64,000 bases of DNA from Goodfellowiella coeruleoviolacea (GTDB lineage: Bacteria > Actinomycetota > Actinomycetes > Mycobacteriales > Pseudonocardiaceae), in assembly GCF_024171785.1 (NCBI RefSeq), contig NZ_JAMTCK010000012.1:124001-188000 (forward strand), written 5' to 3'. Under the pieces are notes generated by a model. That model ran no database searches. It was not told where the DNA came from and worked only from the letters and a program-made list of their open reading frames with translations. The translations under genes were made by a program, and so were the position numbers. Below, one piece after another: positions 8,371 to 17,864 of this stretch. Each line of letters opens with the position of its first letter. Position 1 is the stretch's first letter.

Positions 8371-11300
8371 GTGACCGAGCGGGTGGGACGCGCTCCGGTT
8401 GTGCTTGGACCGACACAACAGGTCGCCGGTCGGACCGCGACCACCCTCGACGGGCCGGTGCTGCCGGATGCTCCCGCGCTGCTGTGCGACGGGCGGGGGC
8501 TGGTGGTCGCGGCCAACGCGGGCGCGGCCGAGCTGGCCCGGGTGGAGCGGGCCGAGGACCTGGTCGGCCGCACCCTGGACGACCTGCTGGTCGGTGACGC
8601 GGCGTGGCACCGGCTGCGGTGCGGCGACGGCGACGAGTTACCGGTGCGCGTGGTGCGGCTGCCCGCGCCGGACGCGCCGGGGCCGGACATGCAGACCGTG
8701 GTGCTGGTGGACGTCTCCGACCTGGTCGACCAGGTCGCCGAGCTGACCGACGAGCGGCGCCGGCTGCGGGAGGTGCAGCAGGTCGCCGGCATCGGCTCGT
8801 GGGAGCACGACCCGCGCACCGGGACGACGGTGTGGTCCGAGGCGCACTACACCCTGCTCGGGCTGCGGCCCGGCACGGTGGTCCCCGGCATGCCGGCACT
8901 GCTGGACGTGGTCCACCCGCACGACCGCGAGATGGTCGCCAAGTACTGGCAGGACCACCAGGTCTCGGGCACGCCCGTCGACATCGAGTACCGGATCGTG
9001 CGGCCGGACGGCGAGCCGCGCCGGATCCGCTCGGGCGGCACGGTGCGGCGCGGCGAGGACGGCCGGGTCGAACGGGTGACCGGCTACATCAGGGACATCA
9101 CCGAGCAGTGGCGCGCCGACGCCGAGCTGGCGGTGGAGCGCGGCCGGCTGCTGGAGGCGCAGCGGATCGCCAAGGTCGGCAGCTGGACCTACGAGCCGAG
9201 GACCGGCGTGGTGCACCGCAGCGCCGTGCTGATGGAGATGTACGCCGAGGCCGGCGTGGTGCCCGGCGACGACCTGCTGGCCGGGGTGCGGGACGAGGAC
9301 CAGGCCCGGCTGAAGGCCATGCACGAGCAGGTGCTGCGCACCCGCAGCGTCGAGCCGGTGGAGACCGAGGTCAGCAGCTGGGACGGCCGGCGCGTGTACG
9401 TGTGCCGGGCCCGCGCGCAGCTGTCCGAGACCGGCCAGGTGGAGTGCCTGCACGGCACCATCCAGGACGTCACCCAGGCCAGGGCGCTGGAGCGGCAGCT
9501 GCGCGACGACCGGCGCCGGCTGGCCGACGCGCAGCGCGCCGCCCGGCTGGGCACCTGGGAGTGGGACCCGCAGACCGACCGGCTCGCGTGGTCGGAGATG
9601 CTGCTCGGGCTCTACGGCCTGCCGCCGGACGCGCCGCGCACCTACCAGACCTACCTCGGTCTGGTGCACCCCGACGACCGGGCGTGGGTGGACGCGGTGT
9701 GGCGGCAGCTGGTGGAGACCGGCGAGCCGGTGGAGTGCGAGCACCGGCTGGTGCGCACCGACGGCAGCGTGCGGGTGTTCCGCTGCCACGGCATGGTGGC
9801 CGCCGACCAGGAGGGGCGCTCGCTGGTCGTGGGCACCGCCCAGGACATCACCGAGCAGCGGGCCACCGAGACCCGGATGGAGCGCTCCAGTCAGCGGTTC
9901 ACCGACCTGGTCGCGGTCACCCCGGTCGGCATCGGCCTGTTCGACGAGGCCGAGCGGCTGATCGACGCCAACGACGCCCTGTGCGACCTGCTGGGGATGG
10001 ACCTGCACCAGTTGCGCGGCATGACCGCCGAGCAGCTGACCCACCCGGAGGACAACGCCGACCGGCTGCGCTCGGTGGCCCGGATGAACAACGGCACCGA
10101 CCGGGTCTACAAGGTGCCGCAGCGGCTGCTGGTGCGCTCGGACGGGGAACTGGTCTACTGCGAGCTGCACATCGCCATCTCCGTGCAGGACGACGGCCGG
10201 CGCTTCTGGCTGGTGGTGTTCCAGGACGTCACCGAGCGCCGCCGCACCGCCGAGGCCCTGCGCCACCAGGCCACCCACGACGAGCTGACCGGCCTGCCCA
10301 ACCGGGCGGCGGTCAAGGAGATGCTGGGCGAGCTGCTCAAGGGCGAGGACGCGGCCAAGGTCGCGGTGCTGTTCTGCGACATCGACAACTTCAAGCGGGT
10401 CAACGACTCGCTCGGCCACGACGCCGGGGACGAGCTGCTGGTCGCGCTGGCCAGGCGGCTGGAGGGCGGGCTGCCGACCGGCTGCACCGCGGCCCGGCTG
10501 TCCGGCGACGAGTACGTGATCATCTGCGCCGACATCGAGGCGGCCGGCGGGGTGGACGCGCTGGCCAACCGGGTGGCCAGCCTGCTGCGCACGGTCGTGC
10601 CCGTGCACGGCCAGCTGGTCCGGGTGTCCGCCTCGATCGGTGCCGCCATGCCCAACGGGACCAGGACCACCGGCAACGACCTGCTCCGCTTCGCCGACGC
10701 GGCCATGTTCGAGGCCAAGCGCGGCGGCGCCGGCCGGGTGCACCTGGCCAGTGCCGCGCTGATCGCCTCGGCCGACCGGCAGGTGCACCTGGAGGGTCAG
10801 CTGCGGGACGCGCTCGCCAAGGACGGCCTGGCCCTGCACTTCCAGCCGGTCGTCGGGGTGGACGGGGCCGTGCTCACCGCCGAGGCGCTGGTGCGCTGGC
10901 CGCACCCGGACCGCGGCCTGCTGCCGCCCGACGTGTTCCTGCCCGTGGCCGAGCAGGGCGACCTGCTGCGCGAGCTGGACCGGTGGGTGCTGCGCACCGC
11001 GCTGCGCGAGGCCGCCACCTGGACCGTGCCGGACGGCCGGCGGGTCGCGGTCGCGGTGAACCTGTCCGGCCTGGTGCCCGGCGACCCGGACTTCGCCGAC
11101 GCGGTGGCCAGCGCGGTGGCCGAGGCCGGCATCGAGTGGGACCGGGTGGTGCTGGAGCTGGTCGAGACCGCGCTGGTCGACCTGCCGTCCCGGACCAGGC
11201 AGGCCATGGGCGAGCTGGTGGAGCGGGGCGTGCGGTTCGCCGTGGACGACTTCGGCACCGGCTACTCGTCGCTGGCCCGGCTCAAGGACCTGCCCGCGCA

Positions 11301-11565
11301 GATCATCAAGGTGGACCGGCGGTTCGTGGCCGGTGTCGGCAACAACTCCTCGGACTTCGCGGTGGCCCGCGCCGTGGTGGACATGGCCCGTGCCATGGGG
11401 CGCAGCTGCGTGGCCGAGGGCGTGGAGACCGCCACCCAGTTCCACGTGCTGCGCGGCGTGGGCGTGGACGCCTACCAGGGCTGGCTGTTCTCCCGGCCGG
11501 TGCCGCCCAAGGAGTTCCGGTCGGTGCTGGCCCTGGGCTCGCTGCACGTGCCGCGCGCCGGCTGA
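8371..11565 (+). CDS. multi-PAS GGDEF-EAL cyclic-di-GMP enzyme
   Basis: Large cytosolic sensor of 1064 residues without membrane segments. Five PAS-like domains run to about residue 635; three contain the GIGSWEHDP or ARLGTWEWDP start and end in DITE. The GGDEF domain (640-805) carries SGDEY near residue 710 in place of GGDEF, and no RxxD inhibitory site precedes it. The EAL domain (815-1060) keeps EALVRW, DDFGTGYSS, KVDRRFV and AEGVET, so phosphodiesterase activity is credible. Net output could be degradation of c-di-GMP with the GGDEF part regulatory (inference). GTG start at 8371 with GGTGGA upstream. The gene stands alone. Confidence 0.93.
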   Translation: MTERVGRAPVVLGPTQQVAGRTATTLDGPVLPDAPALLCDGRGLVVAANAGAAELARVERAEDLVGRTLDDLLVGDAAWHRLRCGDGDELPVRVVRLPAPDAPGPDMQTVVLVDVSDLVDQVAELTDERRRLREVQQVAGIGSWEHDPRTGTTVWSEAHYTLLGLRPGTVVPGMPALLDVVHPHDREMVAKYWQDHQVSGTPVDIEYRIVRPDGEPRRIRSGGTVRRGEDGRVERVTGYIRDITEQWRADAELAVERGRLLEAQRIAKVGSWTYEPRTGVVHRSAVLMEMYAEAGVVPGDDLLAGVRDEDQARLKAMHEQVLRTRSVEPVETEVSSWDGRRVYVCRARAQLSETGQVECLHGTIQDVTQARALERQLRDDRRRLADAQRAARLGTWEWDPQTDRLAWSEMLLGLYGLPPDAPRTYQTYLGLVHPDDRAWVDAVWRQLVETGEPVECEHRLVRTDGSVRVFRCHGMVAADQEGRSLVVGTAQDITEQRATETRMERSSQRFTDLVAVTPVGIGLFDEAERLIDANDALCDLLGMDLHQLRGMTAEQLTHPEDNADRLRSVARMNNGTDRVYKVPQRLLVRSDGELVYCELHIAISVQDDGRRFWLVVFQDVTERRRTAEALRHQATHDELTGLPNRAAVKEMLGELLKGEDAAKVAVLFCDIDNFKRVNDSLGHDAGDELLVALARRLEGGLPTGCTAARLSGDEYVIICADIEAAGGVDALANRVASLLRTVVPVHGQLVRVSASIGAAMPNGTRTTGNDLLRFADAAMFEAKRGGAGRVHLASAALIASADRQVHLEGQLRDALAKDGLALHFQPVVGVDGAVLTAEALVRWPHPDRGLLPPDVFLPVAEQGDLLRELDRWVLRTALREAATWTVPDGRRVAVAVNLSGLVPGDPDFADAVASAVAEAGIEWDRVVLELVETALVDLPSRTRQAMGELVERGVRFAVDDFGTGYSSLARLKDLPAQIIKVDRRFVAGVGNNSSDFAVARAVVDMARAMGRSCVAEGVETATQFHVLRGVGVDAYQGWLFSRPVPPKEFRSVLALGSLHVPRAG

Positions 11566-11572
11566 GCCCGCG

Positions 11573-12811
11573 CTAGCCGGCCGTCGGCCAGGTGAGCCGG
11601 CGCGCGTGGTGCGCCCAGGCGATGACCGGGACCAGTGCCGCGGTCGCGCCGGCCAGCACCATGACCGCGGCTGGACAGGAGTGGTCGACGACGAGACCGC
11701 CGGCCAGTGCGCCGGTGGCGATGGTGGCCTGGAACGACGCGGTGAACAGCACCGATGCCGCCTCGGGTGCCTGGGGAGCGGCCTTGGCGAACCACGTCTG
11801 CGAGCACACCGGGACCGCGCCGTAGGCGACTCCCCAGAGCACCAGCAGGGCGAGCGCCCCCGCGGCCGAGCGGCCCAGCACCGGCAGCAGCGAGGTCACC
11901 GCGGCGATCAGTGCCGCCGCTGCCGCGAAGGTGGTGCGCGGCCGGCGCGCCGCGGTGGCACCGGCCACGAAGTTGCCGACGATCCCGGCGGCGCCGTAGC
12001 CGAACAGGAACACCGTGACCAGGCTGGGGTCGGCCGCGGTGACCTGCGTCAGGAACGGCGTGACGTAGGTGTAGGCGCCGAAGTGGGCGAGCACGACGAG
12101 AACCGTCGCGGCCAGCGCGAAGCGGGTGTTGGTGGTGCGCAGCAGACCGCCGAGCACGGCCAGCCGGGTGACCTGCTCGGGTGGGAGCGGGGGAAGCACC
12201 ACGGCCAGCGCGGCGAGGACCGCCAGGCTCAGCACCCCCATGACGACGAACGCCACCCGCCAGCCGGCGACGTCCCCGATGAGCGTGCCCAGCGGGACGC
12301 CGAGCACGGACCCCAGCGGCACCGCGGCGAAGATCACGGCCCTCGCCCGCCCCACCGACCCGGCCGGCACCAGCCGGCCGGCCAGCCCGGCACCGACCGA
12401 CCAGAACCCGCCGATGGTGATTCCCACGAGCACCCGGGAGATGACGACCAGCCAGTAGTCGGCCGCTGCCGCGGCGAGGAAGTTGGCCAGTGCCAGCAGC
12501 AGGATGAGCGCGCCCAGCACCACTCGTCGGTCGACGCGCGCGGTGGCCGCGGTCACCAGCGGCGCGGCGAGCGCGGCCAGGAACCCCGGCATGGTCATCA
12601 TCAGCCCGGCCACGCCAGCCGAGACGGTGAAGGTGGCACCGATCGAGGTCAGCAGGCCGATGGGCAGGATCTCGGTGGTGACGATGGCGAAGATGCCGAC
12701 CATCACGGATGTCACCGCCAGCCAGGACATGATGGCCGGCCGGGGCGCTGGTTCGGTTTTCCGAGCGGCGCTCGCCGCGGGTGCGGGCACGGGTCCACGT
12801 CCTTGTCGCAC
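11573..12811 (-). CDS. MFS transporter, sugar/drug efflux (AraJ-like)
   Basis: Integral membrane protein of 412 residues with about 12 hydrophobic spans starting near residue 28 (MSWLAVTSVMVGIFAIVTTE). FAIVTTEILPIGLL and the loop DRRVVLGALIL resemble the AraJ/YdhP/NepI branch of the major facilitator superfamily, proton-coupled exporters of sugars, purines or drugs. GTG at 12811 is the longest start; MSWLAV 27 codons in is a possible shorter start. The SDR gene lies upstream on the same strand with a 94-nt gap. Substrate unknown. Confidence 0.87.
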   Translation of the reverse strand: MRQGRGPVPAPAASAARKTEPAPRPAIMSWLAVTSVMVGIFAIVTTEILPIGLLTSIGATFTVSAGVAGLMMTMPGFLAALAAPLVTAATARVDRRVVLGALILLLALANFLAAAAADYWLVVISRVLVGITIGGFWSVGAGLAGRLVPAGSVGRARAVIFAAVPLGSVLGVPLGTLIGDVAGWRVAFVVMGVLSLAVLAALAVVLPPLPPEQVTRLAVLGGLLRTTNTRFALAATVLVVLAHFGAYTYVTPFLTQVTAADPSLVTVFLFGYGAAGIVGNFVAGATAARRPRTTFAAAAALIAAVTSLLPVLGRSAAGALALLVLWGVAYGAVPVCSQTWFAKAAPQAPEAASVLFTASFQATIATGALAGGLVVDHSCPAAVMVLAGATAALVPVIAWAHHARRLTWPTAG

Positions 12812-12905
12812 GGTCGATGAGCGGAGTGGGCATCAGCTCATCAAGGGCGCCAGCCAGGTGCTGGCGGGTTCGCGACGTCACGGTGGGTGGCCCGTGGTGC
12901 TGGCG

Positions 12906-13748
12906 TCAGCGGCGGAAGCCACCCTCGGAGTTGAGCACCTGGCCGGTGATCCAGCGCGCCTCGTCCGTGGCCAGCCAGGCGATCAGCCTGGCCGGGTCGT
13001 CCGGCTCGCCCCAGCGGCCGGCCGGGAACCGGCGGCGGACCAGTTCGTGCAGGTCCGGGCTTGGCCAGCCGGTGTCGACCGGCCCGGGGTTGACCGCGTT
13101 GACGGTGATGCCCCGGTCGGCCAGTTCGTCGGCGAGCGTGGCGGTGATCGCGGCGAGCGCGCCCTTGCTGGCCGCGTAGGCCACCTCGCCGGGCATGGGG
13201 CCGAGGTTCTGGCCGGAGGTCAGGAACACGATCCGGCCGCCGTGCTGGGCGTGCTGGTCCTGGTGGGCGGCGAACGCCTGGGCGAGCAGGATCGACGAGC
13301 GGGCGTTCACCGCCCAGTGCCCGTCCAGCATGGCCACGTCCACAGTGGACAGCGGGCCGTCGCCGCCGTTGCGCGCGTGGTTGCAGACCAGGATGTCCAC
13401 CCGGCCCAGGGCGTCTCGCGCGGCGCGCAGCAGTTGGGCCGGGGCCTCGGGATCGGCCAGGTCGGCGCCGGCGTGGTGGACCCTCGCGCCGATGACCAGT
13501 GCCTCGGCCACCCCGTCGACCACCCCGGTGATCCCGCCCGGTTCCACGCCCCACGGCTGGTCCGCGTCGTGCGGGAGGTGGTGGTGCAGGAACAGGCTCG
13601 CGCCGAGCGCGGCCAGCCGGCGCGCCACGGCGTAGCCGATGCCCGCGCGCCGGCTCACCCCGGTGACCAGCGCGACCCGGCCGGCCAGCGGGAGTGGGTC
13701 ACGCCGGAGCTGGTCGGGGGTGGGTGCGGGGGGACCGGGGTGCGTCAT
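12906..13748 (-). CDS. SDR family oxidoreductase
   Basis: Classical short-chain dehydrogenase of 280 residues: nucleotide-binding ALVTGVSRRAGIGYAVARRL near residue 27, NNAG replaced by CNHARNG, catalytic Ser in FLTSGQNLG, and YAASK. PGPVDTGWP follows as in other SDRs. The HHHLPHDADQPWGVEPGG insertion near residue 55 resembles the 3-oxoacyl-ACP-reductase-like proteins annotated as SDRs next to resistance genes in actinomycetes. It is upstream of the MFS gene on the same strand. Substrate not predictable. Confidence 0.87.
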   Translation of the reverse strand: MTHPGPPAPTPDQLRRDPLPLAGRVALVTGVSRRAGIGYAVARRLAALGASLFLHHHLPHDADQPWGVEPGGITGVVDGVAEALVIGARVHHAGADLADPEAPAQLLRAARDALGRVDILVCNHARNGGDGPLSTVDVAMLDGHWAVNARSSILLAQAFAAHQDQHAQHGGRIVFLTSGQNLGPMPGEVAYAASKGALAAITATLADELADRGITVNAVNPGPVDTGWPSPDLHELVRRRFPAGRWGEPDDPARLIAWLATDEARWITGQVLNSEGGFRR

Positions 13749-13829
13749 GCGCGCCAGTCTCGGGCGAGCCGGCCGGTCGACGCGAGCGGTTTTCGGCCGG
13801 CGCGGTTTTCAGCCGGCCGGGCCGGCCTC

Positions 13830-14003
13830 GCGTTGGCCGACCCGGGGCGTTGTCGGCCGGGCCGGTGCCGCGGGCGTTGTCGGCCGGGCCGGCGTCGTGG
13901 GTGCTGTCGGCCCGGCCGGTGCTGTCGCCGGCTGGCTCAGGCGCTGTTCGGCTGGCCGGCCGGGCCGGTGCCGCGTTGGCCGACCCGGGTGGTTGTCGGC
14001 CGG
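13830..14003. repeat. GGCCGG-rich nested repeats
   Basis: A 31-bp direct repeat occurs at 13830-13860 and 13973-14003 with two differences. Between them is a 27-bp-period array in which GTTGTCGGCCGGGCCGG recurs (13847, 13874 and, diverged, 13901). The full gap 13749-14143 contains no gene that I can support. Confidence 0.75.
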
Positions 14004-14050
14004 CTCGCGTGGACGGCTGCGGCCCTCGGCTGGCCGGCGCGGGAGCCGGA

Positions 14051-14152
14051 TTCACCCGAATGGGCCTGCGTGAAAAGTCAACTCGGGGTGTTTGGAAAGT
14101 CGACTCGCGGGGTTTGCACGCACGACTCGCGGGGTTTGCACGGTCAACTCGC
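14051..14152. repeat. dispersed GTCGACTCGCGGGG repeat, copy A (four units)
   Basis: After TTCACCCGAATGGGCCTG, four units of about 20-27 bp each contain (G)TC(G/A)ACTCGCGGGGTTTG or a close variant. The same leader and units recur at 57250-57312. The TGA stop codon of the BpsA-like gene lies inside the last unit (TCAACTCGCGG at 14144). Confidence 0.8.
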
Positions 14153-15883
14153 GGTGGTGGTGATGGTGGCCAGCAGGGGGGCCAGGCGGTGGCGGGGGAG
14201 GTCGATCAGGCGGACGTCCAGGTCCACGTCGGCCGGGGCGTGCGCCTCGACCCGCTCCCGGGCCTGCCGCTTGGTCAGCTCGCCGCGGGACGCGGTGACC
14301 AGGGCCTCGCGCCACACGTTGCCCAGCTTGCCGTGGGCGCGCAGCAGCACCTCGCGCACGGCCAGCCCGCCGGCGTCCAGCGCGCCGACCGGCACGTGCT
14401 CGGCCACCACCACGGCGTGCCTGCTGTCCGGGGTGCTGCGCAGGAAGCGCAGCTGGAACCGGGCGGCCACCAGGTCGGCCAGGTCGCGCTGGGCGCGCTC
14501 GGAGCCGATGTCCGGGTGGTTGTTGGGCACCAGGGCCGCCATCCGCCCGGCCGCGCAGGCCAGCAGGGTGCGCAGCAGCCACGGCCCGGGGTCGCCGGTC
14601 AGGTCCACGGCCAGGGCGGACGCGCCCTTGCCCACCGGCTCGTCCCAGCCCGGCCCGCGCGGCTTGGGCGCGGGTGAGGAACCGGGTCGGGCGGCCAGTT
14701 CGCGCAGCCGCTGCCACACCGACTCGGCCACGTCGGCGGCTGGCTCGCTCGCCTCGATCGACTGGGGGCCGTGCGTGTAGATGCCGGTCCGACCGGTGCC
14801 GGTCCGGCCGGCGGCGGATCTGCCGGCTCCAGCGCGGGCGGTGCCGGCCGGGGTCGGGCCGGACAGGGCCAGCTTGGCCGAGCGCGCGGTCGGCCGGCAC
14901 ACGTACAGGTCGCTGGCACTGCCCACGGCCTGCGCGCCCTGGTAGCGGTTGAACCCGGGCAGGACCGCCTCGAACACCACGCCGAGCCGCTGCACCTCCT
15001 GCTGCACCTTCAACCCCAGGGCCGGGTTGCGCGCGCTGTAGCCGTAGGCGACCAGCACCCGGCCGTTGGCCACGTCGCGCAGCGCGGACACCCCGCGCCC
15101 CACGAACAGCGCCATGCCCTCCGGGGTGTACGGCGGGTCGGTGAACACCAGGTCGGCCCATTCCTGGGCCGAGGGCGGGAAGCCGAAGCGCAGGTCGGCG
15201 TGCAGGCAGCGGATGTTCCAGCCGCGCTGGGCCGCCCGGGTCTCGATGAACTCCAGGATGCGCTCGTCCAGGTCGACCACGGTGACCGCGACGTCCGGGT
15301 TGACCGCGCACACCGCCAGTGAGGTCAGGTCGTGGTCGCCGAGGCAGAGCAGCCGGCCGCCGGTCAGGTCGTAGTGCTCGGCCAGCCACAGCGCGCGGCG
15401 CAGCACGGTCTCGGCGGTGGCCGGCACGTGGTCCATGGCGGGCAGCGGCGGCGGCGCGTCCGCGATGTCCGCCCGGATCGTGGCGAGCAGGTCGGGGTGG
15501 GCGGCGGCGAGTTCGGCGAACGGGTCGTCCGGCGGCCGGGTGTCCAGGCCGAACCGGCGCCGGTAGTCGCCGGCCAGTTCGGCGGCCACGCGCAGCCGGG
15601 GCACCTCGCCGCGCGGGTCGTGGCGGACGTCCTCGCCCAGCGCCTCCACCAGCTCCTGCACGGTGCGGCGGGGCAGCGCGGTCTGCCGGACCACCTCGTC
15701 GAAGGGCTGCCAGCCGGCGCACAGCAGGGCCAGCGCCCGGCGCAGTGGCCGGCCGTGCACGCCGTGCGCGCGCAGCAGCGCGCCCACCCTGGTCGGCCCC
15801 CCGGTGCGCGGCCGGTCAGTCCCGTGTTCCGCACCACCCTGCTGGTCGGTGTGGTCAGCGGATTCCTCGGATTGGCTGGTCAC
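14144..15883 (-). CDS. BpsA-like (DUF43) aminopropyltransferase/methyltransferase family protein
   Basis: The 579-residue protein starts with a region resembling a winged helix (ALLCAGWQPFDEVVRQTALPRRTVQELVEAL). The centre matches the bis-aminopropyl spermidine synthase family: LLCLGDHDLTSLAVCAVNP, VTVVDLDERILEFIETRA, and ADLVFTDPPYTPEGMALFVGRG near residue 250. A second part (from about residue 390) starts after a variable Gly/Arg/Thr linker and may be a family-specific C-terminal domain. In thermophilic archaea BpsA makes branched polyamines; function in actinomycetes is not established. It is a single gene, divergent from the betaine transporter. Confidence 0.72.
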   Translation of the reverse strand: MTSQSEESADHTDQQGGAEHGTDRPRTGGPTRVGALLRAHGVHGRPLRRALALLCAGWQPFDEVVRQTALPRRTVQELVEALGEDVRHDPRGEVPRLRVAAELAGDYRRRFGLDTRPPDDPFAELAAAHPDLLATIRADIADAPPPLPAMDHVPATAETVLRRALWLAEHYDLTGGRLLCLGDHDLTSLAVCAVNPDVAVTVVDLDERILEFIETRAAQRGWNIRCLHADLRFGFPPSAQEWADLVFTDPPYTPEGMALFVGRGVSALRDVANGRVLVAYGYSARNPALGLKVQQEVQRLGVVFEAVLPGFNRYQGAQAVGSASDLYVCRPTARSAKLALSGPTPAGTARAGAGRSAAGRTGTGRTGIYTHGPQSIEASEPAADVAESVWQRLRELAARPGSSPAPKPRGPGWDEPVGKGASALAVDLTGDPGPWLLRTLLACAAGRMAALVPNNHPDIGSERAQRDLADLVAARFQLRFLRSTPDSRHAVVVAEHVPVGALDAGGLAVREVLLRAHGKLGNVWREALVTASRGELTKRQARERVEAHAPADVDLDVRLIDLPRHRLAPLLATITTTAS

Positions 15884-16089
15884 AACCTGGTGACCCTACG
15901 TGCGCGGCGGCCGGCGCACGCCGTGGGGGCGGGTTGGGACAACCCGTCCGCATGGTGGAATTCGCTGCCTGCGTCAGCCGAACGGACTAAGGTCTTTGTG
16001 TTGTTGCGGGCGCTCACCTGACCGAGTCAGGTGATCCGCTGTTACTGGGGCGGCCGGCGAGTGGCCGTCACGACCGGAAGGACCTCGGG

Positions 16090-17196
16090 TTGATCGAGTT
16101 CCGGGCCGTGACCAAGCGCTTTGACGACGGAACGGTGGCCGTCAACCAGCTCGACCTGACCGTGGAGGCCGGCATCATCACGGTGTTCGTCGGCCCGTCG
16201 GGCTGTGGCAAGACCACCTCGCTGCGCATGATCAACCGGATGGTCGAGCCCACCTCGGGCACCATCCTGGTGGACGGTCAGGACGTGCGCGCGGCGGATC
16301 CGCCGAGGCTGCGCCGGGGCATCGGCTACGTCATCCAGCAGGCCGGGCTGTTCCCGCACCGCACCGTGCTGGACAACGTGGCCACCGTGCCGCTGCTGTC
16401 CGGCTGGAGCCGGGGCCGGGCCCGCCACCGCGCCGCCGAGCTGCTGGAACTGGTCGGCCTGCCCGCCGAACTGGGCCGGCGCTACCCGGCCCAGCTGTCC
16501 GGCGGCCAGCAGCAGCGCGTGGGCGTGGCCAGGGCGCTGGCCGCGGACCCGCCGGTGCTGCTGATGGACGAGCCGTTCAGCGCGGTGGACCCGGTGGTGC
16601 GCGAGGGGCTGCAGGACGAGCTGCTGCGGTTGCAGGACGAGCTGGACAAGACCATCGTGTTCGTCACCCACGACATCGACGAGGCCGTGCGGATCGGCGA
16701 GAAGGTCGCGGTGTTCCGGGAGGGCGGGGTGCTCGCGCAGTACGCCGCGCCGGCGGAGCTGCTGGCCCGCCCGGCCGACGACTTCGTGGCCGGCTTCGTC
16801 GGTCGCGACCGCGGCTACCGGTCCCTGTCCTTCGTGGACTCCGGCGAGGTCGCACTGGACCAGGTGTCCACAGTGGCCATCGGGCAACCCGCTGGCGCGC
16901 CCACCGCCGAGTGGGTGCTGGTCCTGGACGAGCAGCGCCACCCGCGCGGCTGGCTGCCCCCTCGCTCCACTGTGGAGGGTGCGGTGACCGAGGCCGGGCT
17001 GACCCCGGGCGGTTCGCTCTACCAGGCGGGCACCCCCCTGCGCGGCGCGCTGGACGCGGCCCTGTCCTCCCCGTCCGGTCTGGGCGTGGTGGTGGACGAG
17101 CGGGGCGGCTACGCCGGGGTGGTCACCGCCAGGCAGGTGCTCGACCTGATCGAGCGGGCCCGGCCGACCGCGACGGGAGCGGAGCGCGGCCACTGA
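16090..17196 (+). CDS. glycine betaine/choline-type ABC transporter ATPase
   Basis: ProV/OpuCA-type ATPase of 368 residues that powers import of a compatible solute. Walker A GPSGCGKTT near residue 38, Q-loop VIQQAG, signature LSGGQQQRVGVARAL, Walker B LLMDEPFSAVD, and the switch His in VTHDIDEA are intact. Residues about 270-365 form a CBS-like region (GLGVVVDERGGYAGVVTARQVLD), which in OpuA senses ionic strength. The start is TTG at 16090 with GGAAGGA upstream. First gene of a four-gene operon; its stop overlaps the next start (TGATG). Confidence 0.92.
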   Translation: MIEFRAVTKRFDDGTVAVNQLDLTVEAGIITVFVGPSGCGKTTSLRMINRMVEPTSGTILVDGQDVRAADPPRLRRGIGYVIQQAGLFPHRTVLDNVATVPLLSGWSRGRARHRAAELLELVGLPAELGRRYPAQLSGGQQQRVGVARALAADPPVLLMDEPFSAVDPVVREGLQDELLRLQDELDKTIVFVTHDIDEAVRIGEKVAVFREGGVLAQYAAPAELLARPADDFVAGFVGRDRGYRSLSFVDSGEVALDQVSTVAIGQPAGAPTAEWVLVLDEQRHPRGWLPPRSTVEGAVTEAGLTPGGSLYQAGTPLRGALDAALSSPSGLGVVVDERGGYAGVVTARQVLDLIERARPTATGAERGH

Positions 17197-17864
17197 TGGA
17201 CTCGATCCTGCGCTACCTGGGCAACGCCGGCACGCAGCGGGAGATCCTCGACCGGCTGGTCGAGCACGTCTACCTGTCGCTGCTGCCGGTGGTGCTCGCC
17301 GTGCTGCTCGCCGTGCCGCTGGGCTGGTGCACCCACCGGTTCCGCTGGCTGCGCGCCGGCCTGTTCGGCGTGGCCAACGTGGTCTACACGATCCCGTCGC
17401 TGGCCCTGTTCGTGCTGATCCCGGCCGTCATCGGCACCCAGATCCTGTCCCCGGTCAACGTGGTCGCCGCGCTGACCATCTACACCACGGCGCTGCTGGT
17501 CCGCCCGGTCGCCGACGCGCTGGACGCGGTGCCCGCGCACGTGGTGGCCGCGGCCACCGCGATGGGGTACCGCCCGCTGCACCGACTGCTCACCGTCGAG
17601 CTGCCGCTGGCCGTGCCCGTGCTGGGCGCGGGCGTGCGGGTCGGCTCGGTGAGCAACATCAGCCTGGTCAGCGTGGGCGCGCTGATCGGCACCGGCGGAC
17701 TGGGCGTGCTGTTCACCGACGGCTTCTCCCGCCGCTACCCCGCGCCGATCCTGGTCGGGGTGGTGCTCACCCTGCTGCTCGCGCTGGTCGTGGACCGGCT
17801 GCTGGTCCTGGTGCAACGCCGGCTCACCCGGTGGGCCAGGGCCGGGGAGGTGACCGGCGGATGA
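17196..17864 (+). CDS. betaine/choline ABC transporter permease 1
   Basis: Inner-membrane permease of 222 residues with about six membrane spans (LSLLPVVLAVLLAVPLGW first). The EAA-like loop is VVAAATAMGYRPLHRLLTVELPLAVPVL. NISLVSVGALIGTGGLG is diagnostic for OpuCB/OpuCD-type permeases. The ATG is embedded in the stop codon of the ATPase gene, so translation is coupled. It pairs with the second permease to form the translocation channel. Confidence 0.92.
   Translation: MDSILRYLGNAGTQREILDRLVEHVYLSLLPVVLAVLLAVPLGWCTHRFRWLRAGLFGVANVVYTIPSLALFVLIPAVIGTQILSPVNVVAALTIYTTALLVRPVADALDAVPAHVVAAATAMGYRPLHRLLTVELPLAVPVLGAGVRVGSVSNISLVSVGALIGTGGLGVLFTDGFSRRYPAPILVGVVLTLLLALVVDRLLVLVQRRLTRWARAGEVTGG

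Noticed and set aside
8638-11547. 969-codon minus-strand frame opposite the GGDEF-EAL gene
   Set aside because: Low-complexity His/Gln/Val/Arg antisense translation without start support.
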